Part shown: positions 1-7,284 of the stretch, piece by piece
Layout: the number at the start of each line of letters is the position of its first letter
How positions within the stretch are numbered: the first letter of the stretch is position 1
NCBI GenBank assembly: GCA_905477545.1
Contig: CAJQGN010000099.1
Location: forward strand, 1-44,006
Reading direction: 5' to 3'
Length of the DNA stretch: 44,006 bases
DNA from: an uncultured Acidimicrobiales bacterium
GTDB lineage: Bacteria; Actinomycetota; Acidimicrobiia; Acidimicrobiales; Poriferisodalaceae
Notes under the pieces: generated by a model
What the model saw: only the letters and a program-made list of their open reading frames with translations
Database searches by the model: none
What the model was told of the DNA's origin: nothing
Made by a program: the position numbers and the translations under genes

Positions 1-489
1 GTTCCTGAGGAGAACTTATTCCTCCCACCATCCCAAGGGTTTGGCGCTGCGATGGAAGGAATAGACCTTGCGAGGGTCCTTGTGAGCGCCATGTCCTGCG
101 GGATGCTTCGGTCAGGTCTGGAGACCGCCGTAAACTACGTCCTAAACAGACAAGCGTTCGGCGGAAGACTTTCAGATCTACAAGGTATTAGATTCATGCT
201 CGGAGATGTTGCTACCGATCTTGAAGCCGCCACACTTTTGACCTACGAAGCGGCGAACATTATTGCTGCAGACGGCAACGCTAGCGTAGCCGCTGCGCAC
301 GCTAAAAAGTTTGTCACTCGCGTTACTGAGACGGGCTTGGCGCAGTGCATGCAAGTAATGGGAGCAAACGGTTCGTTGAGAGAACACTCGCTCTCGCGCC
401 ACTTGGCCGCTTCAAGACTGACTCACTATTTAGACGGGGCGACCGAAATTCAAAATGTAGTGATTACGAGAGATCTATTTTCAGAATAG
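1..489 (+). CDS. Acyl-CoA dehydrogenase, C-terminal part (5' end outside window)
   Basis: The frame is open from base 1, so the gene starts upstream of the window. The visible 162 residues are the C-terminal helical domain of an FAD acyl-CoA dehydrogenase, which oxidises the alpha-beta bond of an acyl-CoA. Family hallmarks are the RQAFGGRLSDLQ segment after the first long helix and the terminal DGATEIQ segment. The latter corresponds to the usual YEGTxEIQ, where the Glu is the catalytic base in many members. Here that position is Asp, so the base may be changed or located elsewhere. An internal ATG at 52 is not the real start, because the upstream residues already fit the family. The next gene is convergent, 19 nt away. 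Substrate unknown. Confidence 0.85.
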   Translation, partial: VPEENLFLPPSQGFGAAMEGIDLARVLVSAMSCGMLRSGLETAVNYVLNRQAFGGRLSDLQGIRFMLGDVATDLEAATLLTYEAANIIAADGNASVAAAHAKKFVTRVTETGLAQCMQVMGANGSLREHSLSRHLAASRLTHYLDGATEIQNVVITRDLFSE

Positions 490-508
490 CTATTACAACC
501 AAGGTGTT

Positions 509-1078
509 TCAGATAGAAGGGTTTTCAGAAAAGTCAGGTACCCCCTTATCAAGTTCAACACCTGCGGAGTTCAAAAATCCAGACACCATCCTGTAAAAAC
601 CTGCGGTCAATATAAGTTCAATTATTTCCGCATCATTCCAAGAATCTTTCAAGGCGAGCCATGTTTTGTCACTGACACAGTCATCCACGCATAGGTCATC
701 GACCATGTTAATGAGAGCCCCGTCAGCTTTGTCCCAAGCGTTCGCCCCGATGGGGCGCAGCAGAGCCACAATTTCTTGGTCGCTGAGTCCACATTTTTTT
801 CCGATTAAGGTGTGCTGCCCGAACTCGTATCTAGATGCACAGTTAGCCCCAACTCGTAAAATTACTATTTCGCGTTCACGTTGAGGAATCATTCCTTTGT
901 TTAAAATGAATCCACCTAAAAGATTAAATCTTTTTAAAAGCGCTGGATGTTTGGCTAACACACCAAAAATATTTGCCGGCTTTCCGTCTATAAGCAAAGT
1001 TTTTTCTAAAAGTCCACTTAATTCTTCGTCTGCCTCTGTAATCGGCGTAATCCTAAATGAACTCGGGCGATAGGTCAT
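509..1078 (-). CDS. Carboxymuconolactone decarboxylase / AhpD-fold protein
   Basis: A 189-residue all-helical protein of the carboxymuconolactone decarboxylase (CMD) fold. The core is the REREIVILRVGANCASRYEFGQH segment in the middle of the protein, which matches the usual RVGxxCxxxYEWxQH pattern. It has one Cys there but no CxxC pair, so peroxidase activity of the AhpD kind is not supported. Such proteins often accompany acyl-CoA or aromatic catabolic genes, and their reactions are mostly unknown. The start at 1078 lies 59 nt from the divergent CoA-transferase start at 1138, so the two may share a promoter region. Confidence 0.8.
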   Translation of the reverse strand: MTYRPSSFRITPITEADEELSGLLEKTLLIDGKPANIFGVLAKHPALLKRFNLLGGFILNKGMIPQREREIVILRVGANCASRYEFGQHTLIGKKCGLSDQEIVALLRPIGANAWDKADGALINMVDDLCVDDCVSDKTWLALKDSWNDAEIIELILTAGFYRMVSGFLNSAGVELDKGVPDFSENPSI

Positions 1079-1124
1079 ATATCAGTATCGCGCGAACCTC
1101 ACTGAATTTCAGAGATTTGCGCTC

Positions 1125-1130
1125 TATCGT
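1125..1130 (+). promoter_or_regulatory. Possible -10 box for a leaderless transcript
   Basis: TATCGT fits the actinobacterial TANNNT -10 consensus and lies 7 nt before the ATG at 1138, which has no Shine-Dalgarno. This spacing would start transcription at or very near the start codon. The motif is weak on its own. Confidence 0.25.
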
Positions 1131-1137
1131 AATCTCT

Positions 1138-2403
1138 ATGTCTGAGATCAGAGCCGGTAGAAACGTCACAATCGAATCCGCTATAAGCTCAATTCCTGAT
1201 GGTGCCAGAATTTATCTGGCTCAAGGTTCAGGAACTCCTTTCAAGTTCCTAGAAGAACTTGATTCACGACGCCAAAACTTTCAAAGTCTCGAATTCGTTA
1301 GCGCATTTATGTTGGCTCAACCCGCGCCTCTTCAGCACCTCGGGGAGCCTTTTAGATGGCTATCGCTACAACCATCTCCTGCTTTTCGAGATGTCCTTGA
1401 AAACCCTTACTTTGATATAATTCCTGGCAGGTACTCTGACCTAAATGGTCTTTTTGATCCAGGCGCGCCCTTAGCTGCAGATGTGTTGGTTTGTCAGGTG
1501 AGCTCTCCTAGAGCAAACGGAAAGATGAGCCTCGGTACCGGGGTTGGAGGTCATATCTCACTCTTAAAAAAAGCGCCATTGGTAATTGGCCAAGTCAATC
1601 CACTTATGCCATATGTGCATGGAGAAGGAGAATGTCACCGTTCGAATTTTGACTTGTTGGTTGAGATTACAGAACCATTGAAAGAACTCGCACCCGCCAA
1701 AATTGACGCTACGTCGAAAGCTATAGCAAGTTATGTTGCTCCATACATTCGAGATAATTCGACTCTTCAGTTTGGCATCGGCGCAATACCTGATGCGGTG
1801 CTCTCAACTCTTGACCACCGCGCTGGGCTCGGTCTTCACGGTGGAATGATTAATGATGCGTGTATAGATTTAATTGAGTCTGGAGTAGTTGATAATCTCA
1901 ACAAAGGTTGTGATTTAGGGGTTTCTGTGGCAGCAGAGATTATGGGAACCCGGGACTTATATGACTGGGTAGATAATAATTCTCGAATTAGAATGGCTAA
2001 TGGATCTTGGACTCATGGACTTAAGGGTCTTGCTTCTGTAAAGAATTTTATTGCTCTTCAATCTACAGTTGAAGTTGCTTTAGATGGGTCGTGCAATAGC
2101 GAGTATGCCTCAGGGCGCTACATATCAGGTCCTGGCGGAGCACCAGATTTTGCATTCGGTGCATCAGTCGCCACTGGCGGTCGTTCAATTCTTGCTATGC
2201 CATCAACCGCGGCAAAAGGCAAAATTTCGCGAATCGTCACTAACTTTCAACCAGGTGCACCTACTACTCTGCCTTCCTATACCACAGATATTGTGGTTAC
2301 TGAATTCGGAGCAGTCGAGCTTCGCGGGAAGACTTTACGCGAGCGAGCAGAGCTACTTGTATCAATCGCTCATCCTGACTTTCACCATACTTTAACAATA
2401 TAA
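1138..2403 (+). CDS. Acetyl-CoA hydrolase / 4-hydroxybutyrate CoA-transferase family protein
   Basis: About 421 residues, the usual length for the acetyl-CoA hydrolase/transferase family (family I-type CoA-transferases). These move CoA between acyl donors through a glutamyl-CoA thioester. Supporting segments are the N-terminal DGARIYLAQGSGTP loop, the central FGIGAIPDAVL motif, the LGLHGGMINDACIDL segment and the late SGPGGAPDFAFGA motif, all typical of the C-terminal acetyl-CoA hydrolase domain. The reading frame extends upstream to 1057, but that extension overlaps the divergent gene and does not look like the family, so ATG 1138 is preferred. Acceptor and donor acids are unknown. Confidence 0.85.
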   Translation: MSEIRAGRNVTIESAISSIPDGARIYLAQGSGTPFKFLEELDSRRQNFQSLEFVSAFMLAQPAPLQHLGEPFRWLSLQPSPAFRDVLENPYFDIIPGRYSDLNGLFDPGAPLAADVLVCQVSSPRANGKMSLGTGVGGHISLLKKAPLVIGQVNPLMPYVHGEGECHRSNFDLLVEITEPLKELAPAKIDATSKAIASYVAPYIRDNSTLQFGIGAIPDAVLSTLDHRAGLGLHGGMINDACIDLIESGVVDNLNKGCDLGVSVAAEIMGTRDLYDWVDNNSRIRMANGSWTHGLKGLASVKNFIALQSTVEVALDGSCNSEYASGRYISGPGGAPDFAFGASVATGGRSILAMPSTAAKGKISRIVTNFQPGAPTTLPSYTTDIVVTEFGAVELRGKTLRERAELLVSIAHPDFHHTLTI

Positions 2404-2419
2404 TTTACTGGCCAAAAAA

Positions 2420-3286
2420 TCAGAGACGACGGGAGGAGGCTTGTTGACCCGTCGAACCGTATGTTATGCCCACCATACGATGCAAATTACGAGAATTGTG
2501 GAAGCGCCCTTGGACACGAGGGCCTGCCGCCAACATTCCGCCGTCGACAATGTGTTCCTGGCCGCTCACGAACTGAGCCTCATCACTAGCTAAAAAAGTA
2601 GCCATGGAAGCTATGTCACTTCCTTCTCCTCTTTTCCTTAGTGGTTGAAGTTCTCTCACAACTTCTTCAGCTTGCTCTGGTTTTTCGCTATGCATAAGTG
2701 GCGTAAAAATTATTCCTGGGCAAATAGCATTTACTCGAATGTCATTAGCCGCTAACTCTACCGCGGTAGTTTTTGACAGATTAACAACCGCTGCCTTCGC
2801 AGCTGAATAAGCTTGAGGACCGGCACCGCCTCCCATTCCAGCTATTGAAGCTGTATTAATTATCGAACCCCCTTCATCTTGCGGAATCATCACCCGAGCA
2901 GCATGTTTAGTTCCTAGAAAAACAGACCTAACCAGAACCTTAAATGTTGTATCCCAGTCATCTACTTCGATCTCAGTAATAGGTCCAAACGCCCCGCCGA
3001 TGCCAGCATTATTAAACACAATGTCGAGACGTCCAAAGGATTCAATTGCTAAATCCGTCATCGCCGCTACATCGTCTTCTACCGAAACATCTGTTCGCGT
3101 AAATCTGACGTTCTCAGTATTTCCCGCATTTTTGAGTGCAGCCAAAAGTGCTCGTCCATTCTCAGCATTGAGATCCCCAACTATTACAGAAGCACCTTCT
3201 AACAAGAATCGTTCCACAGTGGCAAGCCCCATACCGCTAGCTCCACCAGTAACAATTGCTACTTTGCCAGTAAGTCGATCACCCAT
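2420..3286 (-). CDS. SDR family NAD(P)-dependent oxidoreductase
   Basis: A 288-residue classical short-chain dehydrogenase. The Rossmann nucleotide-binding motif TGGASGMG is at residues 13-20, GDLNAE follows beta-2 (an acidic residue, favouring NAD), and NNAG and the catalytic YSAAK are both intact. The terminal SGQEHIVDGG is typical. After the normal end there is a C-terminal extension of about 35 residues rich in Arg, Ser and Gly, with no recognised motif. The start is supported by GGGG about 8 nt upstream. It is divergent from the SDR at 3381 (94 nt) and convergent with the CoA-transferase, 16 nt apart. Substrate unknown. Confidence 0.9.
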   Translation of the reverse strand: MGDRLTGKVAIVTGGASGMGLATVERFLLEGASVIVGDLNAENGRALLAALKNAGNTENVRFTRTDVSVEDDVAAMTDLAIESFGRLDIVFNNAGIGGAFGPITEIEVDDWDTTFKVLVRSVFLGTKHAARVMIPQDEGGSIINTASIAGMGGGAGPQAYSAAKAAVVNLSKTTAVELAANDIRVNAICPGIIFTPLMHSEKPEQAEEVVRELQPLRKRGEGSDIASMATFLASDEAQFVSGQEHIVDGGMLAAGPRVQGRFHNSRNLHRMVGITYGSTGQQASSRRL

Positions 3287-3368
3287 ATTTTTACCCCAGT
3301 CTTTTAAATTCGCTTAATTTAAGTCGTATTCTCACGCGTATTAAGGGCATCATACTTGCAATCCGAAG

Positions 3369-3374
3369 TACGGT
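3369..3374 (+). promoter_or_regulatory. Possible -10 box for a leaderless transcript
   Basis: TACGGT fits TANNNT and ends exactly 6 nt before the ATG at 3381, which lacks a Shine-Dalgarno. This spacing is typical of leaderless actinobacterial messages. Confidence 0.3.
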
Positions 3375-3380
3375 CGACAA

Positions 3381-4148
3381 ATGGATCTTCAGCTATCTGG
3401 AAAACAAGCAGTAATAACAGGGGCATCTAAAGGAATTGGATTCGGTTGCGCTTTGTCTTTAGCCAAAGAAGGATGCGACGTTCACTTAGTTGCTCGCGAT
3501 ATGGATCTTCTTGATAAAAGCGCTAGCACAATCCGTGCGGCTAATCCGAATGCAATTGTCAAAGTTCATAGTTTTGACCTTTCAACTAGTGATAACCAGG
3601 TTGCTCTTATCGAAGCGACTGGAATACCTGACATATGGATTAATAATGCCGGAGCTATCCCAGGTGGGAACATTACCGATATCGACGACGAGACTTGGAG
3701 AGATGCCTGGGATCTAAAAGTTTTCGGCTATATCAACCTCTGCAGACAAGTCGTCCCAGCTATGGAGCTACGTGGAACCGGAGTTCTCCTCAACGTGATT
3801 GGTGCAGCCGCCGTTCGACCTCAACCTAGTTACATTGCGGGAGCAGTTGGCAACAGCGGACTTGTCGGCCTAACTACCGCTCTTGGTAGCCGAAGTATTC
3901 AACATGGGGTGCGAGTCCTTGCCGTAAATCCTGGGCTAATAGTTACTGACCGCATGGAAGATTTACTTCGTCAAACTGCAGAAGCTGACCTAGGTGACCC
4001 AAGTCGATGGGAAGAACTCATTCCGAGCGATCCCGCTCCGGGGACAATAGAACAATGTGCGGATGTGATTACTTTTCTTGTATCCCCTCGAGCAAGCCAC
4101 GTCAGTGGTGCCACATTAAATATTGATGGTGGAGCTTCAGCTCGATAG
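3381..4148 (+). CDS. Divergent SDR protein lacking the catalytic Lys
   Basis: A 255-residue SDR with an intact N-terminal cofactor site (TGASKGIGFG near residue 14), a NNAG motif and the usual SGATLNIDGG end. In the active-site region the sequence is PSYIAGAVGN: the Tyr is present but the Lys four residues later is Ala, and the usual Ser about 13 residues before the Tyr is not apparent. I recall a recognisable SDR subgroup carrying YIAGxxGNxAL at this point, so this is probably a subfamily feature rather than damage. It may use a different mechanism or bind rather than reduce. The amidohydrolase at 4212 follows on the same strand after 63 nt. Confidence 0.85.
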   Translation: MDLQLSGKQAVITGASKGIGFGCALSLAKEGCDVHLVARDMDLLDKSASTIRAANPNAIVKVHSFDLSTSDNQVALIEATGIPDIWINNAGAIPGGNITDIDDETWRDAWDLKVFGYINLCRQVVPAMELRGTGVLLNVIGAAAVRPQPSYIAGAVGNSGLVGLTTALGSRSIQHGVRVLAVNPGLIVTDRMEDLLRQTAEADLGDPSRWEELIPSDPAPGTIEQCADVITFLVSPRASHVSGATLNIDGGASAR

Positions 4149-4200
4149 AGACGTCACAAGGGCTTTAAAGGTGCAACAATAACTTAGAAGCATCAAATCC

Positions 4201-4206
4201 GGGGAG
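4201..4206 (+). promoter_or_regulatory. Ribosome binding site for the amidohydrolase at 4212
   Basis: GGGGAG lies 5 nt before the ATG at 4212 and fixes that start. Confidence 0.6.
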
Positions 4207-4211
4207 ACCAT

Positions 4212-5414
4212 ATGCCAACGACAATGCAGCTTAATGAATTACCTGACCAACCGATGCATGATGTGCACCGAATCGAGCACAATGGCGCAGTTGATGCAGA
4301 TGGTCACATTCTTGAGCCACCAGATCTTTGGGAAGAGTATTTAGAAAAGAAATACAAAAAGACCGCACTCAAAATTTGCCTTGATGAAAAGGGGCTCGAA
4401 GAGCTTGAGATCGGCGGCGAAAGAAGCAAGATGAGTCGACGCGGGTTTCCTGCGACTCTGGGAGCCATGGGCGCACCTGATCTCGCAGACATTCAGAACA
4501 ACCCCGATCGCAAGTACATGAATGAGTCTCCCTATGGGTCAATGGACCCATCGCAACGTCTAAAAGTACTTGATGCTGAGAACTTAGATGCTGCTATTTT
4601 GTATACAACAGTCGGCCTTTTGTGGGAAGCCGAATTAACCGACCCAGAGCTTAGCCAGGCCTATACAAGAGCATACAACCGTTGGATCGTTGACTTCTGT
4701 AAAGATGGGGAAGGGAGGCTTATCCCCGCCGCACACTTATCTCTATCAGATCCAGAAGCTGCAGCTCGCGAATTGAGACGCTCGGTCAACGATGGAGCCA
4801 AAGGCTGTTACGTTGCCCCATTCACGCATTCAGCAAAACCATTAGGCCATCCGGATAATCACATCGTTTTTCAGACTGCTCAAGAGCTCGGGGTTCCATT
4901 TGCGATCCACCCAACGTTCGAGCCCCAGTGGACTAAAGGTGGCCGAATGGGAACTTGGGAAAACGTCAAGCAACTCCGCTTGACTGCATCAGTTACTGCC
5001 TCCGATGGCGTCAGACACCAATTCACTACGCTTTTTGATTATGGCGTGTTCGACCTGTATCCCGAACTAAAAGTTCTGGTTTTGGAATCGGGCGGCGGTT
5101 GGATCGGATACTGGCTAGATCGAATAGATGCCGTTTACAGTCACACATTCATCGGCGGTCGGGTCCCCTTGCAAATGAAACCTAGTGAATACTTTATGCG
5201 TCAAATTTGGATTAGCTGTGACCCAGATGAGAGAACAATTCCAGCTCTAGCCGAGCGCTATGGATACGACAGATTCATCTGGGCTTCCGATTTCCCCCAT
5301 GCCGACCACACACCCGAATACGTGCATGATTTAAATGAACTGGTTTCAATGTTTCCCAAAGAACACCGCCGAGGGTTCATCGGCGATAATACTCGTAAAC
5401 TTTTCGACTTTTGA
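4212..5414 (+). CDS. Amidohydrolase-2 family metal-dependent hydrolase
   Basis: A 400-residue TIM-barrel protein of the amidohydrolase-2 (ACMSD/2-pyrone-dicarboxylate hydrolase-like) family. The metal motif is VDADGHILEP, with D30 and H32, followed by the LW...EYL pattern. Later landmarks are the FAIHPTFEPQW strand with a metal-ligand His, LVLESGGGWIGYWLDR, and the C-terminal WASDFPHADH carrying the conserved Asp. Family members hydrolyse or decarboxylate cyclic and aromatic acids. No close function can be assigned. It probably shares a transcript with the SDR upstream. The gene has a strong Shine-Dalgarno and is followed by a weak AT-rich hairpin. Confidence 0.85.
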   Translation: MPTTMQLNELPDQPMHDVHRIEHNGAVDADGHILEPPDLWEEYLEKKYKKTALKICLDEKGLEELEIGGERSKMSRRGFPATLGAMGAPDLADIQNNPDRKYMNESPYGSMDPSQRLKVLDAENLDAAILYTTVGLLWEAELTDPELSQAYTRAYNRWIVDFCKDGEGRLIPAAHLSLSDPEAAARELRRSVNDGAKGCYVAPFTHSAKPLGHPDNHIVFQTAQELGVPFAIHPTFEPQWTKGGRMGTWENVKQLRLTASVTASDGVRHQFTTLFDYGVFDLYPELKVLVLESGGGWIGYWLDRIDAVYSHTFIGGRVPLQMKPSEYFMRQIWISCDPDERTIPALAERYGYDRFIWASDFPHADHTPEYVHDLNELVSMFPKEHRRGFIGDNTRKLFDF

Positions 5415-5426
5415 TAAACATCCACG

Positions 5427-5445
5427 ATTCAATTTTGAATTTTTT
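5427..5445 (+). terminator. Weak AT-rich hairpin with T tract
   Basis: ATTCA-ATTT-TGAAT followed by TTTTT lies 13 nt after the amidohydrolase stop. The stem is short and AT-rich, so termination is only possible. Confidence 0.2.
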
Positions 5446-5515
5446 GCAGGTAAGTTCATCAAAATTTGCTGAGCCGGGATAGTTTAAATTCGTTAGACCT
5501 TTCAAGTCTTTGCAT

Positions 5516-6310
5516 TCAACGCTTGTGAACTGGGCGCGGATCAGACAAGTGTCCCAGAGGCGACCGGGCGCGTAGTCCTCCGTCGACAACTATTGATTCA
5601 CCAGTAACGAAAGAAGATTCATCGCTAGCAAGCCAAACTGCTGTATTTGCTATCTCTTCCGGTTGCCCAAGACGCCCGATCGCGTGCGCATTGAGCTGAA
5701 CTTCAAGAACCCCTGGATTTTCCATCATTCTACTAACTGGCGGGGTCTCAATCGTTCCCGGACAAATAGCATTAACTCTGATGCCCTGAGACGCGTGATC
5801 AGTACTCATTGCTCTCGTCAAATTAATAACGGCCGCTTTGCTCGCTGCATACGAGACACTGCTTCCATCCCCGTGCATGCCTGATATCGAAGCAGTGTTA
5901 ATTACTGAGCCACCACCTCTTTTCAGCATTTCAGGAACAGCAAACTTCCCACCAAGAAAAACGGACCTCACGTTGACTGCCATAACCAAATCCCAATCGG
6001 CAACTTCCAGGTCCACTACGTTTCCAGGAAGCAGAGTTCCGGCGTTGTTATACATAACGTCCAGTCCACCGTACTCTTCCACGCACACCCTAATCAGAGA
6101 ACTCACTGAATCCGAGTCAGATACATCAACTTCGATTGCTATGGCATGGCCTCCGTTATCGTTAATTGAGGCGGCTACTTCCTCCGCTTTTCGCTTACGG
6201 ATATCGGCTACGACTACAGCAGCACCTTCGTCAGCGAACCTCTTTGCGCTAGCGGCTCCAATACCGGAGCCGCCTCCAGTGACTATTGAAATTTTATCCT
6301 TCAGTAACAT
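5516..6310 (-). CDS. SDR family NAD(P)-dependent oxidoreductase
   Basis: A classical SDR of 264 residues from the preferred ATG at 6310. A second ATG at 6316 sits directly on the AGGGG ribosome site, whereas 6310 has it at a good 6-nt spacing. The cofactor motif is TGGGSGIG at residues 11-18, with ADIR after beta-2 (NAD preference likely). NNAG, the NTASISG strand with the catalytic Ser, and YAASK are all intact. The end reads SFVTGESIVVDGG plus a basic tail. It closely resembles the SDR at 2420-3286 (VRSVFLGxK, NTASIxGM, NAICPGxIxTP), suggesting paralogues. It is divergent from the esterase at 6396. Confidence 0.9.
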   Translation of the reverse strand: MLLKDKISIVTGGGSGIGAASAKRFADEGAAVVVADIRKRKAEEVAASINDNGGHAIAIEVDVSDSDSVSSLIRVCVEEYGGLDVMYNNAGTLLPGNVVDLEVADWDLVMAVNVRSVFLGGKFAVPEMLKRGGGSVINTASISGMHGDGSSVSYAASKAAVINLTRAMSTDHASQGIRVNAICPGTIETPPVSRMMENPGVLEVQLNAHAIGRLGQPEEIANTAVWLASDESSFVTGESIVVDGGLRARSPLGHLSDPRPVHKR

Positions 6311-6382
6311 ACTCATCCCCTAATTCCCTACATAGAACAACCTACCGGAGCTATCGTTGTTTTTGAGAGCATCATCGAAGAC

Positions 6383-6386
6383 GGAG
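6383..6386 (+). promoter_or_regulatory. Ribosome binding site fixing the esterase start
   Basis: GGAG lies 9 nt before ATG 6396. The alternative in-frame ATG at 6357 has no such site. Confidence 0.5.
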
Positions 6387-6395
6387 ATTAGATAC

Positions 6396-7280
6396 ATGGC
6401 AAGTGAAGCATTCCACAAAATTCGAGATCTCGTTGCTACTAAACCCATTCCTAGCGAGGTAAAAGCTAATCGAGCTTTCCTTGACGCAGGAGCTCGCCCG
6501 CTCGCAAAGGGAGTTAACGGCACGTTAATTAATGCCAATGAAGTGACGGCGGAGATGCAAATTCCTGAAGGAGCGGTGTCTGACGCAGTCATCCTCTATT
6601 TTCATGGCGGGGGGTATGTAGGCGGATCGATTGCTTCACACCGAAATCTGACTGGAAGTCTAGCTTTAGCTTCTAACTGTAAAGTTCTTTCAGTTGAGTA
6701 TCGATTAGCCCCTGAGAGTCCCCATCCGGCGGCCGTCGAAGATGCCATTAATTCGTACAAATGGCTGCTAAGCGAAGGCTACGATCCGAAGAAAATAGCT
6801 ATTTGTGGTGACTCTGCGGGAGGGGGCTTAGCTATCGCGGTTCAACTCAAGATCCGTGATGAAGGTCTACCGTTGCCTGCTGCATCAGCTCCGATCTCTC
6901 CTTGGATTGATATGGGCCTATCAGGAGACACCATGTCAACGCGCCAATCCAGAGACCCTTTGATTCGGCTTGACTTGATCCGTGAGTTCAAAAGCCAATT
7001 TCTTGGACCAAACAACAACTCCGACGATCCATATGCGTCGCCGCTTCAAGCCGACCTGTTTGGTCTACCGCCCATGCTCATCCATGTTGGAGATGATGAG
7101 ATGCTTCTTTCCGACAGCCAGCGGTTAGCTGAGAAAGCATCAGCGGCAGGAGTCTTAGTAACTCTTGAGGTATGGCCCGAGATGATTCATGTCTGGCATA
7201 CATTCGTCGGTTTGTTTCCAGAGGCTCAGGATGGAATCAACCGAATCGCAGAGTTTCTTTCTGCTCACCTAGAGATCTGA
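6396..7280 (+). CDS. Alpha/beta hydrolase, hormone-sensitive-lipase-type esterase
   Basis: A 294-residue cytoplasmic esterase of the HSL family (family IV), which hydrolyses carboxylic esters. The oxyanion motif HGGG is at residues 70-73, the nucleophile motif GDSAGGG is near residue 140, the acidic residue is in HVGDDEMLL near 232, and the catalytic His is in the MIHVWHTF segment near 266. All triad positions are present. The start was moved from ATG 6357 to ATG 6396 because of the ribosome site. It is convergent with the fused CoA-transferase, whose stop is 4 nt away. Substrate unknown. Confidence 0.88.
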   Translation: MASEAFHKIRDLVATKPIPSEVKANRAFLDAGARPLAKGVNGTLINANEVTAEMQIPEGAVSDAVILYFHGGGYVGGSIASHRNLTGSLALASNCKVLSVEYRLAPESPHPAAVEDAINSYKWLLSEGYDPKKIAICGDSAGGGLAIAVQLKIRDEGLPLPAASAPISPWIDMGLSGDTMSTRQSRDPLIRLDLIREFKSQFLGPNNNSDDPYASPLQADLFGLPPMLIHVGDDEMLLSDSQRLAEKASAAGVLVTLEVWPEMIHVWHTFVGLFPEAQDGINRIAEFLSAHLEI

Positions 7281-7284
7281 ATAG

